A DNA stretch of 64,000 nt, taken from NCBI GenBank assembly GCA_020091685.1, contig CM034607.1, positions 4,316,630 through 4,380,629 of the forward strand, written 5' to 3'. A program made the position numbers and the translations under genes. Below are positions 1 through 11,990 of the stretch, piece by piece. Each line of letters begins with the position of its first letter. Position 1 is the stretch's first letter. Below the pieces are notes generated by a model. That model was not told where the DNA came from, did no database searches, and saw nothing but the letters and a program-made list of their open reading frames with translations. This DNA is from Lutjanus erythropterus (taxonomy: Eukaryota; Chordata; Actinopteri; Lutjaniformes; Lutjanidae).

Positions 1-1682
1 CAATCAGCATCATAGGAGGGACTGGTAGCTGCGTGCATAGTTGATCTCACAAATCCAGCCGCCTCGCGAGGTAACCATCTGTTCAAATCCTCATCATGGG
101 TCAATAATCAGCAAGAAAACTTCCCAAACAGGTGATTTTTAATTCCTCTGACTAATCAAACCCAAAATTGAATGCCCATCTCTTCTTGTCCATTCACAAG
201 TTAGCCAGCAACAAGTGGAAGTTGAGGAAAGTTTTATCGCTGCTTGGATCAAAAATTCATAATACAAAGAATCATAACTGACTTTGTTTGCAGTTTGAGG
301 TCTCCTGCCAACAGGTCTTTGGGAGAGAACGCTTTTTGGACTGGTGGGGAATTTTCACTGCAATGTCGTGAGTGGCCACTGGGAAAAACTTGTAGCAGGC
401 TGACTGGCAGTGCCCTGTCTAGTTCTATCGTAAGACTATGGTCGCCCCCTGCAGACTGCGCTATTTGTTGACAATTGACAATAAAGATTTGTTTGAAAGC
501 TCCATGGCAGGTAACTTGTTTGCTAGCAGTAATGCTAAAAAGGCAGAAACATGCTGTCTTGAAGAGGCATCAGTGTACATGGCAGCGTAGGTGACTGGGA
601 AGAAGGGGTCAGTATGGCTTGTCCGTTTTGCAAAGAGTACTGGAGGTAAGCGAGCCACACTGACCAGATTTTTCTCATTTTGTTACCATGGTAATTGCAG
701 GCACTTTCTTGCAAACATGTCAGAAATCCATCCGGCTGTTTGGGGCATTTCATCAGGCCTCACTACCCCCTGACAAAGCTGGAAATTGGTCCATTTCAAA
801 AAACAGTCTTGTGACTTGGTTAGAAACAGGCTCAAATCATGCTTCTTTGGGCCACTGACTGTCTCAGATTGTTATTCTGAGTGTGTGACAACATTATGGA
901 AGGGGATCCATGCAAAGATAGACGTTTCTGTTAAAGAATAAGATCCTTTATGTTAAATCAGAAAAAGACAATTTATCGCTCACCAAAGCTACCAGACTCC
1001 ATTTACAGAAACTGGGATTTTATCATCGCAGAACACACTTCATTCAAACTTGACAGAAACAAAATAAAACTCATCTTGGTTCGTCTGTCCAATGTTCCAG
1101 CAATCACCAGAAGCTTAATTCACAGGGTTGGATGTGAACAATTTTGGCTGTGCACGCCGTTTCTCCCCACCTATCCTGAAGCTTCATCTCACTTCCCTCC
1201 AAATATTTTCACATCTAACTAAATTAAATTGGCACCCGTGATGATCAGGATTTGGCGAACAGAATATGAATTTTGCCTAAAGTTTGTTTTTGTTAATTTA
1301 TTTGGATCGAGACATCACGATTTCAGGTAAAATGAGCATTTTTCTCCTGTGGATAAAGGCATTCTCTTCATGAGTCATACAACAGGTCTGAACCAACCGA
1401 GAATTTTGTCTAAACCTGAGAAAAATGTCCCAAAAAAATGTGCACAAATGTTCTAAAATCTGTTATATGTGACACTTGAGAATGAATCCCTAGACCTGAT
1501 GAAGCCCAATGTTTTGTTGTTTTTACAGAAGCAAATGTGATAATTATTTCTAATTAATAATTGTGAGTATGATTTCACACAGTATCAACCACTGATGCCA
1601 ATTATACGCCTGCATGTACAGAATTGCATATTGTATATTGATCTGGAAACATTTCTGAGCAGGCACTTTTTTATTTGATTTA

Positions 1683-1684
<2 letters not shown>

Positions 1685-1725
<41 letters not shown>
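1685..1725. repeat. (TG)n microsatellite
   Basis: An uninterrupted run of about 20 TG dinucleotides. It also produces a spurious poly-His/Thr open frame on the minus strand. Confidence 0.97.
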
Positions 1726-1728
<3 letters not shown>

Positions 1729-3052
1729 GTGGATGAAGCTGTTTAACCAGCCTGGTCTCTTCAATCTGCATACAAATTACACAACTTCACACTTTCAAAT
1801 AGGGCTGCACAAGTAATCCAAAATGTATCAAAATCACAATGTAGCTTTCTGCAGTTTTCAAACCGCAGGTGAAATATTTGTTAAAGGCAGAATTAATAAA
1901 ACTTCAATTGGTGCAGATTCCTGCAAAAAAAAAAAAAATCACACCAAAGTAATTTTAACATGTTTTTCAATCACAGTAAGTATAATGATGTCACAATTAT
2001 CATTACCTCTAATATCACAATTGCAATATAACCATAGATCATATATTAAACACAAATGCAACCTATTCAATATACAGTCTGTGGATCCAACTTGCTATTT
2101 GGACTGCAGGACTCATTTACTGCTCCGTATTGCTCCTTTATATTGTTATAATTGTATCTTTTTTGTCGTGGTATGAATGTGGTATCATTGTTGTCATGCC
2201 CTTTGTAAAAAATGAACAAATGCATAGAGAAAATTAAATCCATGGACCTTGACTTTGTCATCCTGGGGGGAAAATGGCACACAGGATGCTCCTGGAAAGT
2301 AACAGGCTCCTGTTTCCAAATTAATAAATTATTTTTAGACAGTATCAGAGTCATTTATTGATAGTGGCATCAGTATCAAAATGACCCTATAAAAAATATC
2401 AGTTGACATCAGAAGTCAGAGGCTTGTGGCAGGGGACTGCTGGTGGTCTGGCCTCTCAGCACAGGGTTTTTGTTGTATTAGACTCTTTAGAGTTCTTGTA
2501 TCTTGAATTGGTTTGTCTTAATTTAATGTTATCTTGATTTCTGTCTTTCTGTGGGTTGTTTGGGTTTATTGTGGAGTGTTGAAGGGCCACCTTAGGGTGG
2601 GGCGTAACAGTCAGAACAGGGTGGAAGTCTGGATTGATGGATGAGCCGATCAAACACTTTCACCCAGGAGACTGGTGTTAGTGTCCCGTGTGTGAAACCC
2701 AAACTATTTTAATCCAAACTATGATCTTTTCATAAACAAAACAGCTATCAAAACGAGAACCACATGTTTATTTTTGTTCCCATGATGGCAGAGGTCATGT
2801 GATTATGGCTCTGGTCTCAACGGAAATTAATGGGAATAATTGGTGGATCACTTTCATGCAAAATTGCACTTTTTACCACACGCACCGCCTGCAGTTTGCC
2901 AGATTGAAGAGAGCGGGTTGGTTGAACGTCACCTGCACAGCTGACAATGCTCACACCAGTACTAACATGAGCTGTGGAGGTGTATGAAAAAGACAGCGGG
3001 ATCTGATTGAGATGTTGAAGGCTGCAACATGTTAGCTCATGCACATGCATGC

Positions 3053-3105
3053 TCTCACACAGACACAGACACACACACACACCAACACACCCACACACAC
3101 ACACC
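3053..3105. repeat. (CA)n microsatellite, interrupted
   Basis: CA dinucleotides with interruptions (ACAGACAC, ACCAACACACCC). Confidence 0.93.
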
Positions 3106-3872
3106 ACTCCATGCATACCATGACACATAACTTTCACAGACCCGGAGTAAACACCAGCATCCTTGCTCAGTGTTTTCTCATCAAGGAAAAATGTGGATTC
3201 TTTGAAGACTCCTCCCCCACATTTTGGGCTGCTGGCTGTTCTAGGAAAAGTCAAGAGTAGAAATCAATATGTGCACATACAGTACAAGCAGAGAAAATGT
3301 GAGACACACCGCAGCTCCACGCCTGGAGCACTGCTCCTGTGTTTTCAAAGAAAAGGAGGAAACCCTGGAGGCTTTCTATAAATTTGACAGATTCTGTTTG
3401 TGTGAACTTGAAAAGAGAAGAGATGGGAGCTTTTCTGCACAATAACCGTGGTTTAGCTTCCTCTGTCCTCACTATAATTGCACAAAATATTGGATATTGT
3501 TGCCACCATGCCTTCCATAACACCAGCTGGGTTATAAAGCAGTGTTACTTTAAAAATATATTCTGATACAGTTATTAACTTCCTGTTAAAAAATGTAGTA
3601 TTTAAGTTATGTAACTTGTTTATTTTTGTTGTATGTTTTATTAATTGTTCATCCAGGTATTCTTTCCTTCATTATGTGCAAACACATGTTTAGATTAATA
3701 GCGGTAATTTTGCACATTTAAATGTAACTTTATGCTATTAATGCTTCACGCTCAAACTTCAAACAAACTGACATAACACACACACCATCCCAGTGACCAG
3801 CATCATCACACAGTCCTAAAATATTTTTCAGTTGTAGTAGCAGTATTGAAAGGTTAGTTTGCTAACTGGATT

Positions 3873-4482
3873 TCTGTGTAGCTAATGTTAACATTTGGTC
3901 TATGTAGCCAAAGTTAGCACTTGGTCTGTGTAACTAATGTTAGCAATTGACCTGTTTAGCTAACAGTAGCAACTGGTCTGTGTAGCGAATGTTAGCATTT
4001 GATCTGTGTAGATAATGTTACCGTTTGGTGTGTAGCTACAGTTAACATTTGGTCTGTGTAGCTAATGTTAGGGTTTGATCTGTGTAACTAATGTAAGTGT
4101 TTGGTCTGTGAAGCTATGGTTAGCATTTGGTCTGTGTAGCTAACATTAGTTTTCAGTTTGTGTACCTAATGTAAGTGCCTAACGTACCTAATGTTAGGTT
4201 TGGTAGCTAATGTTAGGGTTTGATCTATGTAACTAATGTAAGCATTTGGTCTGTGTAGCTACAGTTAGCATTTGGTCTGGGTAGCGAACATTAGGTTTTG
4301 TCTGTGTAGCTAATGTTAGCATTTGGTCTGTGCAGCCAATGTTAGCATTTGGTCTGTGTAGATAACATTAGGCTTGGTCTGTGTAGCTAATGTTAGCATT
4401 TGTTGTGTGTACCTTACGTAAATGTTTGGTCTGTTTAGCTGAATTTAGCATTTGGTCTGTGTAGCTAACATTAGTGGTTGGT
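3873..4482. repeat. Minisatellite, unit about 26 bp, roughly 20+ copies
   Basis: The consensus unit is approximately CATTTGGTCTGTGTAGCTAA followed by TGTTAG. Copies carry many point changes and small indels (for example CTACAGTTAG, CGAACATTAG, GATAACATTAG), so the array is old. Several units contain GCTAAC or GTTAGC in alternate forms. No gene is associated. Confidence 0.93.
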
Positions 4483-5039
4483 CTTACCTGTATTTTTTCT
4501 TTAATTAGAACTTGAGACAAGATTATGTCAAAATGTCCTAGTGAAAATATTTCTGTCAAGAGGTAATGAATTATTATGATTAGCTGCTTTCACTGAGACT
4601 ACAGTGGTGTTGTGAGATGAAAATGTTGTAATGTGTGTTCACTACATATGGTAGTATATTGTTCTTTACTTAAAATGTATTTTAAAATTATAATCCTACT
4701 AATAATCCCAATTTTTACTAAATGTATCTGTAATCTTATTACATCTTTTTCATTTTGTAATTATAATGGGATACAGTTACCTTTTTTCTATGGGTTCGCA
4801 GGTTCACAGATTCAGATCAGCTGTATAAAACAACACCAAACCCTTTTTTGTACAGAGCACAGAGTCAGGATTCAACAGTGTTAAGTTATCTCGGTGTCCA
4901 GTCAACGCCGCACAGAGTCCAACCTAATTCCTCTGTTTTAAAGTACAAAATCATCAGATGGAAGCAGGAAAGTAGAAAAGGCCAAAGCTGGATGAAAAGG
5001 GAAAGGCTGGACTGGAGCGACCCTGCTCTCTGCCACTGC

Positions 5040-5310
5040 AGCTAATTTACGCCTGCGGTGGAAGTCCATTATTGTCACTTTTGTTTATTTGGGACACTAA
5101 TGTGCAGAAATGGCAATTAGAGAGCCACAAAAAGCACTCAGCTGGATGATTTCTCCCCCTTCCAAAATAAATTGCCATCTGTGGACCTCCGATCTGATGG
5201 AATGGGGTTGTCCTGAAATGCCTCCCTCTGAGCCCCTATATTAGGTGAAACTGCTGGATGTGGGATAAAATTTGGGTTACCTCAATCCCTGTTTCCTCTG
5301 ATGCCCATTT
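5040..5310. promoter_or_regulatory. Candidate conserved non-coding block
   Basis: Non-repetitive sequence of balanced composition, unlike its AT-rich repeat-laden neighbours. It has several AT-core homeodomain-like words (CAATTAGAG, CTAATGTG, ATAAATTGC) and no coding potential. The call rests on texture only. Confidence 0.2.
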
Positions 5311-6643
5311 TTTTTTCTTTATAGCCGCATATACATTAGTCTAAATTTATTTAATTAAACATTTTATCCCATCGAGCCTAGGAGCCAGGTAAATATGCAA
5401 GCTCATGTTTTATCTGCTCTGGCAGATACATCTGGCCACCGTCCCGTTCAGACAGGATAGGATGACGGACAGAGGAACGTCACCAGTCCAGACACGTTTC
5501 AAGTGCAACATACCATGTTCAGAAACTGCTGATCAAATATCAAGATTCTCTCACTGCATTGCCTATTACTCACCTGAAATGTTTTCAGAAACATCTGTAA
5601 TTTGAGAATATTTTCACCAGGCTGCAGTTTTTTTCTGCTTGAAACTGGACCAAGCTCCACCCCAACTTGCATGTGTCACAAGGATCAGTGGACAGAGCCA
5701 CTGTGACATCACCTATTGTTTTGTGGACAACTGTTTTAACCCTATAGGGTCCAATGTATCGATACTGGCATTGTGGGGGCTGCCATCTTGTTTTTTTTGC
5801 ATGATCAGTACTGACAAGAGTGTGGATCTAGTACTTGTACCATGACTTGTGTGGGTGGAACTTGGTTTTGGATCATCTGCCCAGCAGGACATAATGATGA
5901 CCTGGTCCTGATCTTTCTTGTATTACAACTAAACAGTGCACAAAATATGTTTCTGAAAATATTTTAAGCAAAATTTATGCAATGTACTAACAGAACCTTG
6001 ATTCATATTTAATATGTACTGCGTAGTTTTACAAGTTGATCTGAGTTACGGTAGCTCCATCAGTATACCTAGAAACCTTTAAACTCTGGAAGTCTTGGGA
6101 AAAAGTGTTTACTGAGGTCATAAATTAAGTGAGAAGTACGTACAATATAATCAGACTTTTTTTTTGCCACCAGTGGAGTCGCCCCCTTTTCAGACCTGGA
6201 TGCTCCCTCCACTTCCTCTGTCTGTTGTGTCACTCAGCACTACATCACCCATTTCATTGGTCTGATTGGTTGTAAGCCCAAACAGTTGTGTTTTTAGCCT
6301 TCTAAAAAAAACTCCAACTTTGAAGAACAAGTTTTAAAGTATGAAAAAGTATTTCAGGCATCTGGAAGTAAAACACTCATTTTCTTCATAGTCTGCTCTA
6401 GATTGGGGCACTAAATTCCTCTGGTTGAATCATGACTGTGAGAAAATATCTGGTTCTTTCATCAAAGGTGCAAAGCTCTGTACACTGAAACGTAAGGAGA
6501 GAAGTCAACTGTTACTCACAAGCAGAGTTCTTCTGAGAGATATCTTTGATATCAGTTGTGCACAGCAGTAACAGCAGCTAATAATCACACTTTGTAGAAA
6601 CCTCATAATCAGCAATTTCAGTTTGTTCACTTTTCACTTTTTC

Positions 6644-6919
6644 TTAAAGCGGTAGTTCACCCAAAAATGAAATTTCACTCAATATCTCCTCACCCCTGTG
6701 CTGATGTGAGGATGGGTGTTTCACAAAACACTCCAAAACACTCCCAGAGCTTCAGTGGAAAACAGCATTGCAGCCAAATCCAGTACAATTGAAGTGAATG
6801 GTGACCAGTTTTAAAATGTAAAAAAACTGTGAACTGGAGATCTTCACCCATCCTCACATCAGCACAGGGGTGAGTAGATATTGAGTGAATTTTCATTTTT
6901 TAGTGAACTATCGCTTTAA
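6644..6919. mobile_element. 275-bp palindromic MITE, TTAA-bounded
   Basis: Two 75-bp arms (6644-6718 and 6845-6919) are near-perfect inverted copies, each starting TTAAAGCG(G/A)TAGTTCAC and including CACCCCTGTGCTGATG. They enclose a centre of about 126 bp. TTAA occurs at both outer ends, which could be the TTAA target duplication of piggyBac-type transposons or simply part of the inverted repeat. It has no coding capacity, so it is a non-autonomous element. Confidence 0.88.
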
Positions 6920-7049
6920 AGTGGATTTTAGATACATCTGGCATCAGTCACAAAGTGTTTTGTTCTGAATGGCAATGAGGAAGCATAGTAAGTGGAGGTT
7001 GAGTTGAGATTACTTTGGCAACTGTTGTGTCCAAGACCATGAATTCGAA

Positions 7050-7930
7050 TAAGGATGGGAACTGATAAGATTTTATTGATACAAATGCTGTTATCAATTC
7101 TGCTTATCAGTTCAATTCTTTTTTTTTTTTTTTTTTTTTGCAATTTATGTTTTTTTACTGAGAGAATTCCATAAATTATTCATCATCCTGACTTCGCCAT
7201 AGGCCTTTTACAGCATGACTCTCATTTTTTAAAATAATCAAATAAAAAAGAAAGACGAAAGTACAAGACAAAGAACAACATTCAAAATCAAGGCAACTAT
7301 TTAAAAGAATCAAAACCAGACAAAGAGTGACCAAAAAAGAAAAAAAAAACAGAAGAGCAGACTGGAATAAAACATTTTACATATTTCTTTAATTCACTTT
7401 AGACCTCTAGTAGGGAAATAATTGTGTCTAATGTTTACACCCAAGAAATAAATTACAAAATATAATAACCAGGTTCTATGGTTTTAGATTACTGTACCCA
7501 TTTGGCCCAGTATGACTGGAATCTACTTAGTTGCACCTTTAAAGAAAATGTCAACTTTTCCATAAAATAAATATCCTTAGTAATTTCATGTAATTCTTGT
7601 GATATATGTGATTCAGGCTGTAACTGTTTCCTAGTTATGTCTTTCTTACATGCAGCCAAAATTATTTTAAGTAAATACTTGTGTCTTCTTGTCTTCTGCC
7701 TAAATATAATACATCTTTATCAATTCCTGATAAATTTTCTGTGCAAGAAAAAGTCTTACACAGGTTTTCAGCATCACTGCAGCTGTTTTCTTCTCTCCGA
7801 GTCTGACTGCAGAGTAGAAACTGTAAGAGAACAAAGTACTGCATGTGACTCACATGTGAAAAAGCTGTTGAACTGCTTTTTAATTTGGTACCGGCTCTGA
7901 ACTGGGAGCAGTCGTCAGTTCCCACCACTA
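7050..7930. mobile_element. Possible non-autonomous DNA transposon
   Basis: The left end has GGATGGGAACTGATAAG and the right end CAGTTCCCACCACTAATT, imperfect inverted partners (GTGGGAACTGA). The interior is AT-rich with a poly-T run at about 7119-7139 and no intact transposase. Boundaries are approximate. Confidence 0.4.
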
Positions 7931-10192
7931 ATTATGACACAGGATATTTACTTTCAGTAACGAACGTGCTGCCGACTTTGGAAGCGCTGACACTCGCGTG
8001 CAGAGTGTCAAATACACACGTTCCTGGAATTTAAACCCATGTTGTGTAGAAAATAGTTTCATTATATTGCTGTTGTTTTCCACCCTGACTTGAAATGATC
8101 ATTTTACAGACACTGCTGTCATCTTTTCTGCTCGCTGGAAGTTTCCAGCAGCATAGACACATGAGCTGACGTCATTGTTTCACAATACGCGACTGTCATT
8201 CTGACAACAACAGGTGATGCTGATGACATATATTGTGCGAGACGAGAGATGTAGTTCCCAGAGCAGTTTCACACTAAACTACAATCAACCTACCACAAAT
8301 GGTGACTTGTAAAATTATCTTTTCACTCGATAAAACAAACGTGGAACTGATGCCACAATTCAAACAATTCTAACGCGATAAATTGAGGAATTTTTACCAC
8401 AAAACCAGAGTTGGTGATTATTATAACAGTGGAAAGACTAACTGAGGTGGTTTTGGTGAGTTTTATCATTTTTTTCCTGTCTGCAAAATTTAAAGAAAGG
8501 CAATTAAAGCTTGTCTTAATTTGGCAAAAGAGAGAAACTTGAATTCAGAAAGTGTTCAATTATATTTTTCTGTTTAATAAGTAAACTTTTGTGAGTTAAT
8601 TTTGTTTATTTTGTTGCACATCTTCCACTTTTCATCTTATTGCTTTTAATAAGATAGTTGTGTTATAAGATTGAGCCATTAATACTTTGATTCTACTTTG
8701 TGCAAGAAAATATTTGAGATTGTTTAAGTGTATATTTGCCTCTAGGTCTAGGTAGGTAGGTCTATTTTATCTTTAAATTATCAGTGCTGAGGAACATTGA
8801 GGATAACTATAAAAGTAAACCTTCATATTGGAATTTATATTGGTCTTTTGGAACCAACAGGCCCTCTCATAAACTCTATTTAAAAAAGAGCTGGATAAAG
8901 TTTATTGTTTATAGGAGAATTTGATCAGAGTTTAGTTTAGTCTCAAGGCTTAACAAATGTAAGATTTTACCAGCTTGAAACTGGACCCAAAATGGAATCA
9001 GTTTTGAAAATCCAACAATGGTGAGATATCATTTCCCCTCAGCATCTGGTCTAACTTGGAGCCAACTGTTTCCCTCCAGTCTCAGTCAACAGACTCAGCC
9101 ACTGTCTATATGACATGGATACTGCAGGAGGTTATTGATACAAATGTCCCCGTGAGGAGTTTCACTTTCACACTTTTCAGCATCCTTCCTCTTCTGTATG
9201 CACGTTGCAGCCCCATTCATTGCTTGTTTTCCATCTATCTTCTTATATTTGTTTTTGCCAGAAAATATTTGGGCATCTATTTATCTTATCTGTTTGTTTG
9301 TGTCCTCGTCTGAGCTTTAGAAACCAGTTGTATGGATGAAGCAGCTTTCAGGCCTTCCCCAGCTGTTGTCTGGATATTAAATGCTCTCTAGGGTGGAAAG
9401 CAGCAACCGAAGCAGAGTTTCCTGTAATGCTTTTCAAGCCAGCTGTTCTTCCAGTGCAAAGGAATTATGGAAGCTGCAGCTAATACTTTTTGCATTTTCT
9501 TTCTTTCTCAGCGTGTTGACAGTGAGTTTTTTGAAACAGCATGTAAACTGAGTTTCAGAATGGAAGTCTTAGTGGTTGGTTGTTTTAATGGTTTATTTAA
9601 TTAGAGGTTTTTCCTCATCATTACACATCACTGGTAACATGATTGGGACATGTATGACCAGTGGCGGACAAAGGCTGGGGCAAGGGTGAAAATAATAAGG
9701 GCACCGGCTGCATGGTGAGGCACCAGCATGCTGAAAATCCTGATGGACTCGATCACATTTAAAAGTTATTTTACCACTTTTTTTTTTTTTTTTTTTGCAC
9801 TGAACGGCACTCTAGAGGGCAGTTCCTTATGTTTTGCCGAGTTAAAAGGGCAACCTAGAAGGCACTTTACCACATTTTGTCCACTGAAGGACACTGTAGA
9901 GGCCAGTTTCTCATATTTTGACCACTATAAGGGCACCTTAAAAGTCACTTTACCACAATTTTTTTGCACTGAATGGTACTCTAGAGAGCACATTATCACA
10001 TTTTGTCCAGTGCAAGGGCAACCTAGAATGCAATTTCTCAAGTTTTCTCAAGTTTTGTCCACTGGGGGACCACTCTAGAGGGCACATTACCACATTTCGT
10101 CCACTGAGGGACGCTCTAGAGGGCACTTTATCACATTTTGTCCACTAGAAAGGCACTTTAGAGGATTTGTCCACCAGAAGGGCACTCTTGAG

Positions 10193-10567
10193 CAGTGTTT
10201 CTCAATCCTGGTCCTCAAATACCCCTGCCCTGCATGTTTCCCTGCTCCAACACATGTGATTCAAATGATCAGGGCCCCGTTTCCCAGAGCCTTCGTAGCA
10301 CTACGTGTGTCGTAAATTGTATTTTAAGGTCTCTCTTAAGGTTGTCCCAACTCTGGGAAACAGCCCGTAACCTTAAGGGAGACCTTAAAATACAATTTAC
10401 GATGCACGTAGCGCTACGAAGGCTCTGGGAAACGGGGCCCAGGTTGTTGTCAGGCTTCTGCAGAGGCTTGATGACGAGCTGATCATGTGAATCAGGTGTG
10501 TCAGAGGAGAGACACATCTAAAACATGCAGGGTAGAGGTCCCTGAGGACCAGGGTTGAGAAATGCTG
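10193..10567. mobile_element. hAT-like MITE copy 1 (carries nested MITE)
   Basis: The ends are CAGTGTTTCTCAATCCTGGT and, inverted, ACCAGGGTTGAGAAATGCTG. They are flanked by CTCTTGAG (10185-10192) and CTCTAGAG (10568-10575), a target duplication with one mismatch. The interior inverted arms include GATTCAAATGATCA and TGATCATGTGAATC. Another palindromic element is inserted at 10272-10440. An 8-bp duplication and CAGTG ends fit the hAT superfamily. Confidence 0.85.
10272..10440. mobile_element. 169-bp near-perfect palindromic MITE, nested
   Basis: It begins GGGCCCCGTTTCCCAGAG and ends with the exact inverse CTCTGGGAAACGGGGCCC. The arms pair along most of the length (GCCTTCGTAGC with GCTACGAAGGC; ATTTTAAGGTCTC with GAGACCTTAAAAT). 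It sits at the middle of the hAT-like MITE, so it is the later insertion. Confidence 0.92.
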
Positions 10568-10700
10568 CTCTAGAGGGCACTTTATCACATTTTATCCACT
10601 AGAAAGGCACTTTAGAGGACACACTATCATGATTTGTCCACCGGAAGAGCACTCTAGAGGGCATGTTAACACATTTTGTCCACTGAGGGACACTCTAGAG

Positions 10701-10910
10701 CAGTGTTTCCCAACCCTGGTCCTCAGGGACCCCTGCCCAAAAATTCAAATTGATCACATTTTCCCCACTGGATTCAAATAATCAGCTCATCATCAAGCCT
10801 CTGCAGAGGCCTGATAACAACCTGATCATTTGAATCAGGTGTGTTGGAGCAGAGAAACATCTAAAATATGTAGGGCAGGGGTCCCTGAGGACCAGGGTTG
10901 GGAAACACTG
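10701..10910. mobile_element. hAT-like MITE copy 2, perfect 8-bp target duplication
   Basis: Same family as the 10193 element: CAGTGTTTCCCAACCCTGGT at the left and ACCAGGGTTGGGAAACACTG at the right are exact inverted repeats. It is flanked on both sides by CTCTAGAG (10693-10700 and 10911-10918). It is 210 bp, without the nested insert. Confidence 0.93.
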
Positions 10911-11668
10911 CTCTAGAGGGCATTTTATCACATTTTGTCCTCCAAAAGGGAACTTTAGATGGCAACCTAGAGGGCACTTAATCAGCCAGAAGGTAAGACC
11001 CTTCAGGGTGGATACAGGTTATTTACTGTCTTCCAGGATTAATGGTTTGTGTCTGGACTAACACAGAGCCAGTTCAGTTCAGTTTCTCTGTGCAGATATG
11101 ATTTGCATTTGTAGACCGTGTTAACAGTTAAAGATCACTACTCATGTGTTGAAATGCTGTCAAATGGACATTGAACAAACATCGTAAAATCCAGCAGTGA
11201 TAAATCATCCCAACCTGAATGTTCTAACCTGTATGTAGGACAGTTTTCATTTTTGGTTATCTGATGGTTCTTGTGCTCATTTTAACTGCATTCAACATGA
11301 TGAAACATGTAGACACTCCAGATTATAATGGCATCTGCAGCATTCAAGAAAAAAGCCTTGGAGCTCGCTGAAAGAGACTCTCAGATTCTCACATTATACC
11401 ATTTAAACTGTAGGCCTTATGTAAATGGACTAGAATATTTTAGAATAGGAATGGTGTTTTTATAGAACAGCATGACATTGTGCGATCAATCCTGTGTAAT
11501 TGTGATTCACATGAGAACATCAGGGGGAAAACTGTGTTTTTGTTGCTTTTTCTTATTCCTTAACCACGTCTATCTAGAAAGGTGTTTTCGTCAGGAACCA
11601 CAAAATGACGTTACTTGTCCACCCCACCCTGCTCTGCCTCATTTCTGAAATCTACTGCATGTTAGGTA

Positions 11669-11990
11669 GAGCTGCTACAATCAGTCGATCGAAAGTAAGT
11701 TAGTTGCCAAGTGTTTTGGTAATGGATTAATTGTTTCAGTCATTTTTCAAGCAAAAATGTCAAACATTGGCTGATTCCAGTTTCTTAAATGTGAGGGTTT
11801 GCTGCTTTTTTGTCATTTATGAGAGTAAATGAAGAGTCTTCGTCTTTTGAGCTGTTAGTCGGACAAAAGAAGCAATCTGAAGACATCACCTTCAGCTCTG
11901 GGAAATTGTGATGAACAACTTTTGACATCTGGAGACTACAAGTGATGATGAAAATAATCAACAGATTAATTAGTTGCAGCTCTGATGTTA
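11669..11990. mobile_element. AT-rich TIR repeat family, copy A
   Basis: The ends are AGAGCTGCTACAATCAGT and, inverted, TAATTAGTTGCAGCTCT. The interior has TTTTTCAAGCAAAAATGTCA and GCTGATTCCAG motifs shared with 33060-33260. It resembles a common teleost repeat that begins and ends with AGGGCTGCAAC-like sequence. Confidence 0.7.

Larger units (their letters stand above)
9800..10985. repeat. Degenerate minisatellite, unit about 40-48 bp
   Basis: The repeating core is GGCACTCTAGAGGGCACTTT, then ATCACATTTTGTCCACTGAA and a few G's. More than a dozen diverged units are recognisable between the inserted elements. The array is broken up by two hAT-like MITEs, one of which contains a third element. 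Confidence 0.88.

Noticed and set aside
2817-3254. 145-codon minus-strand open frame
   Set aside because: Its centre is the CA/TG microsatellite translated as Cys/Val repeats; not a gene.
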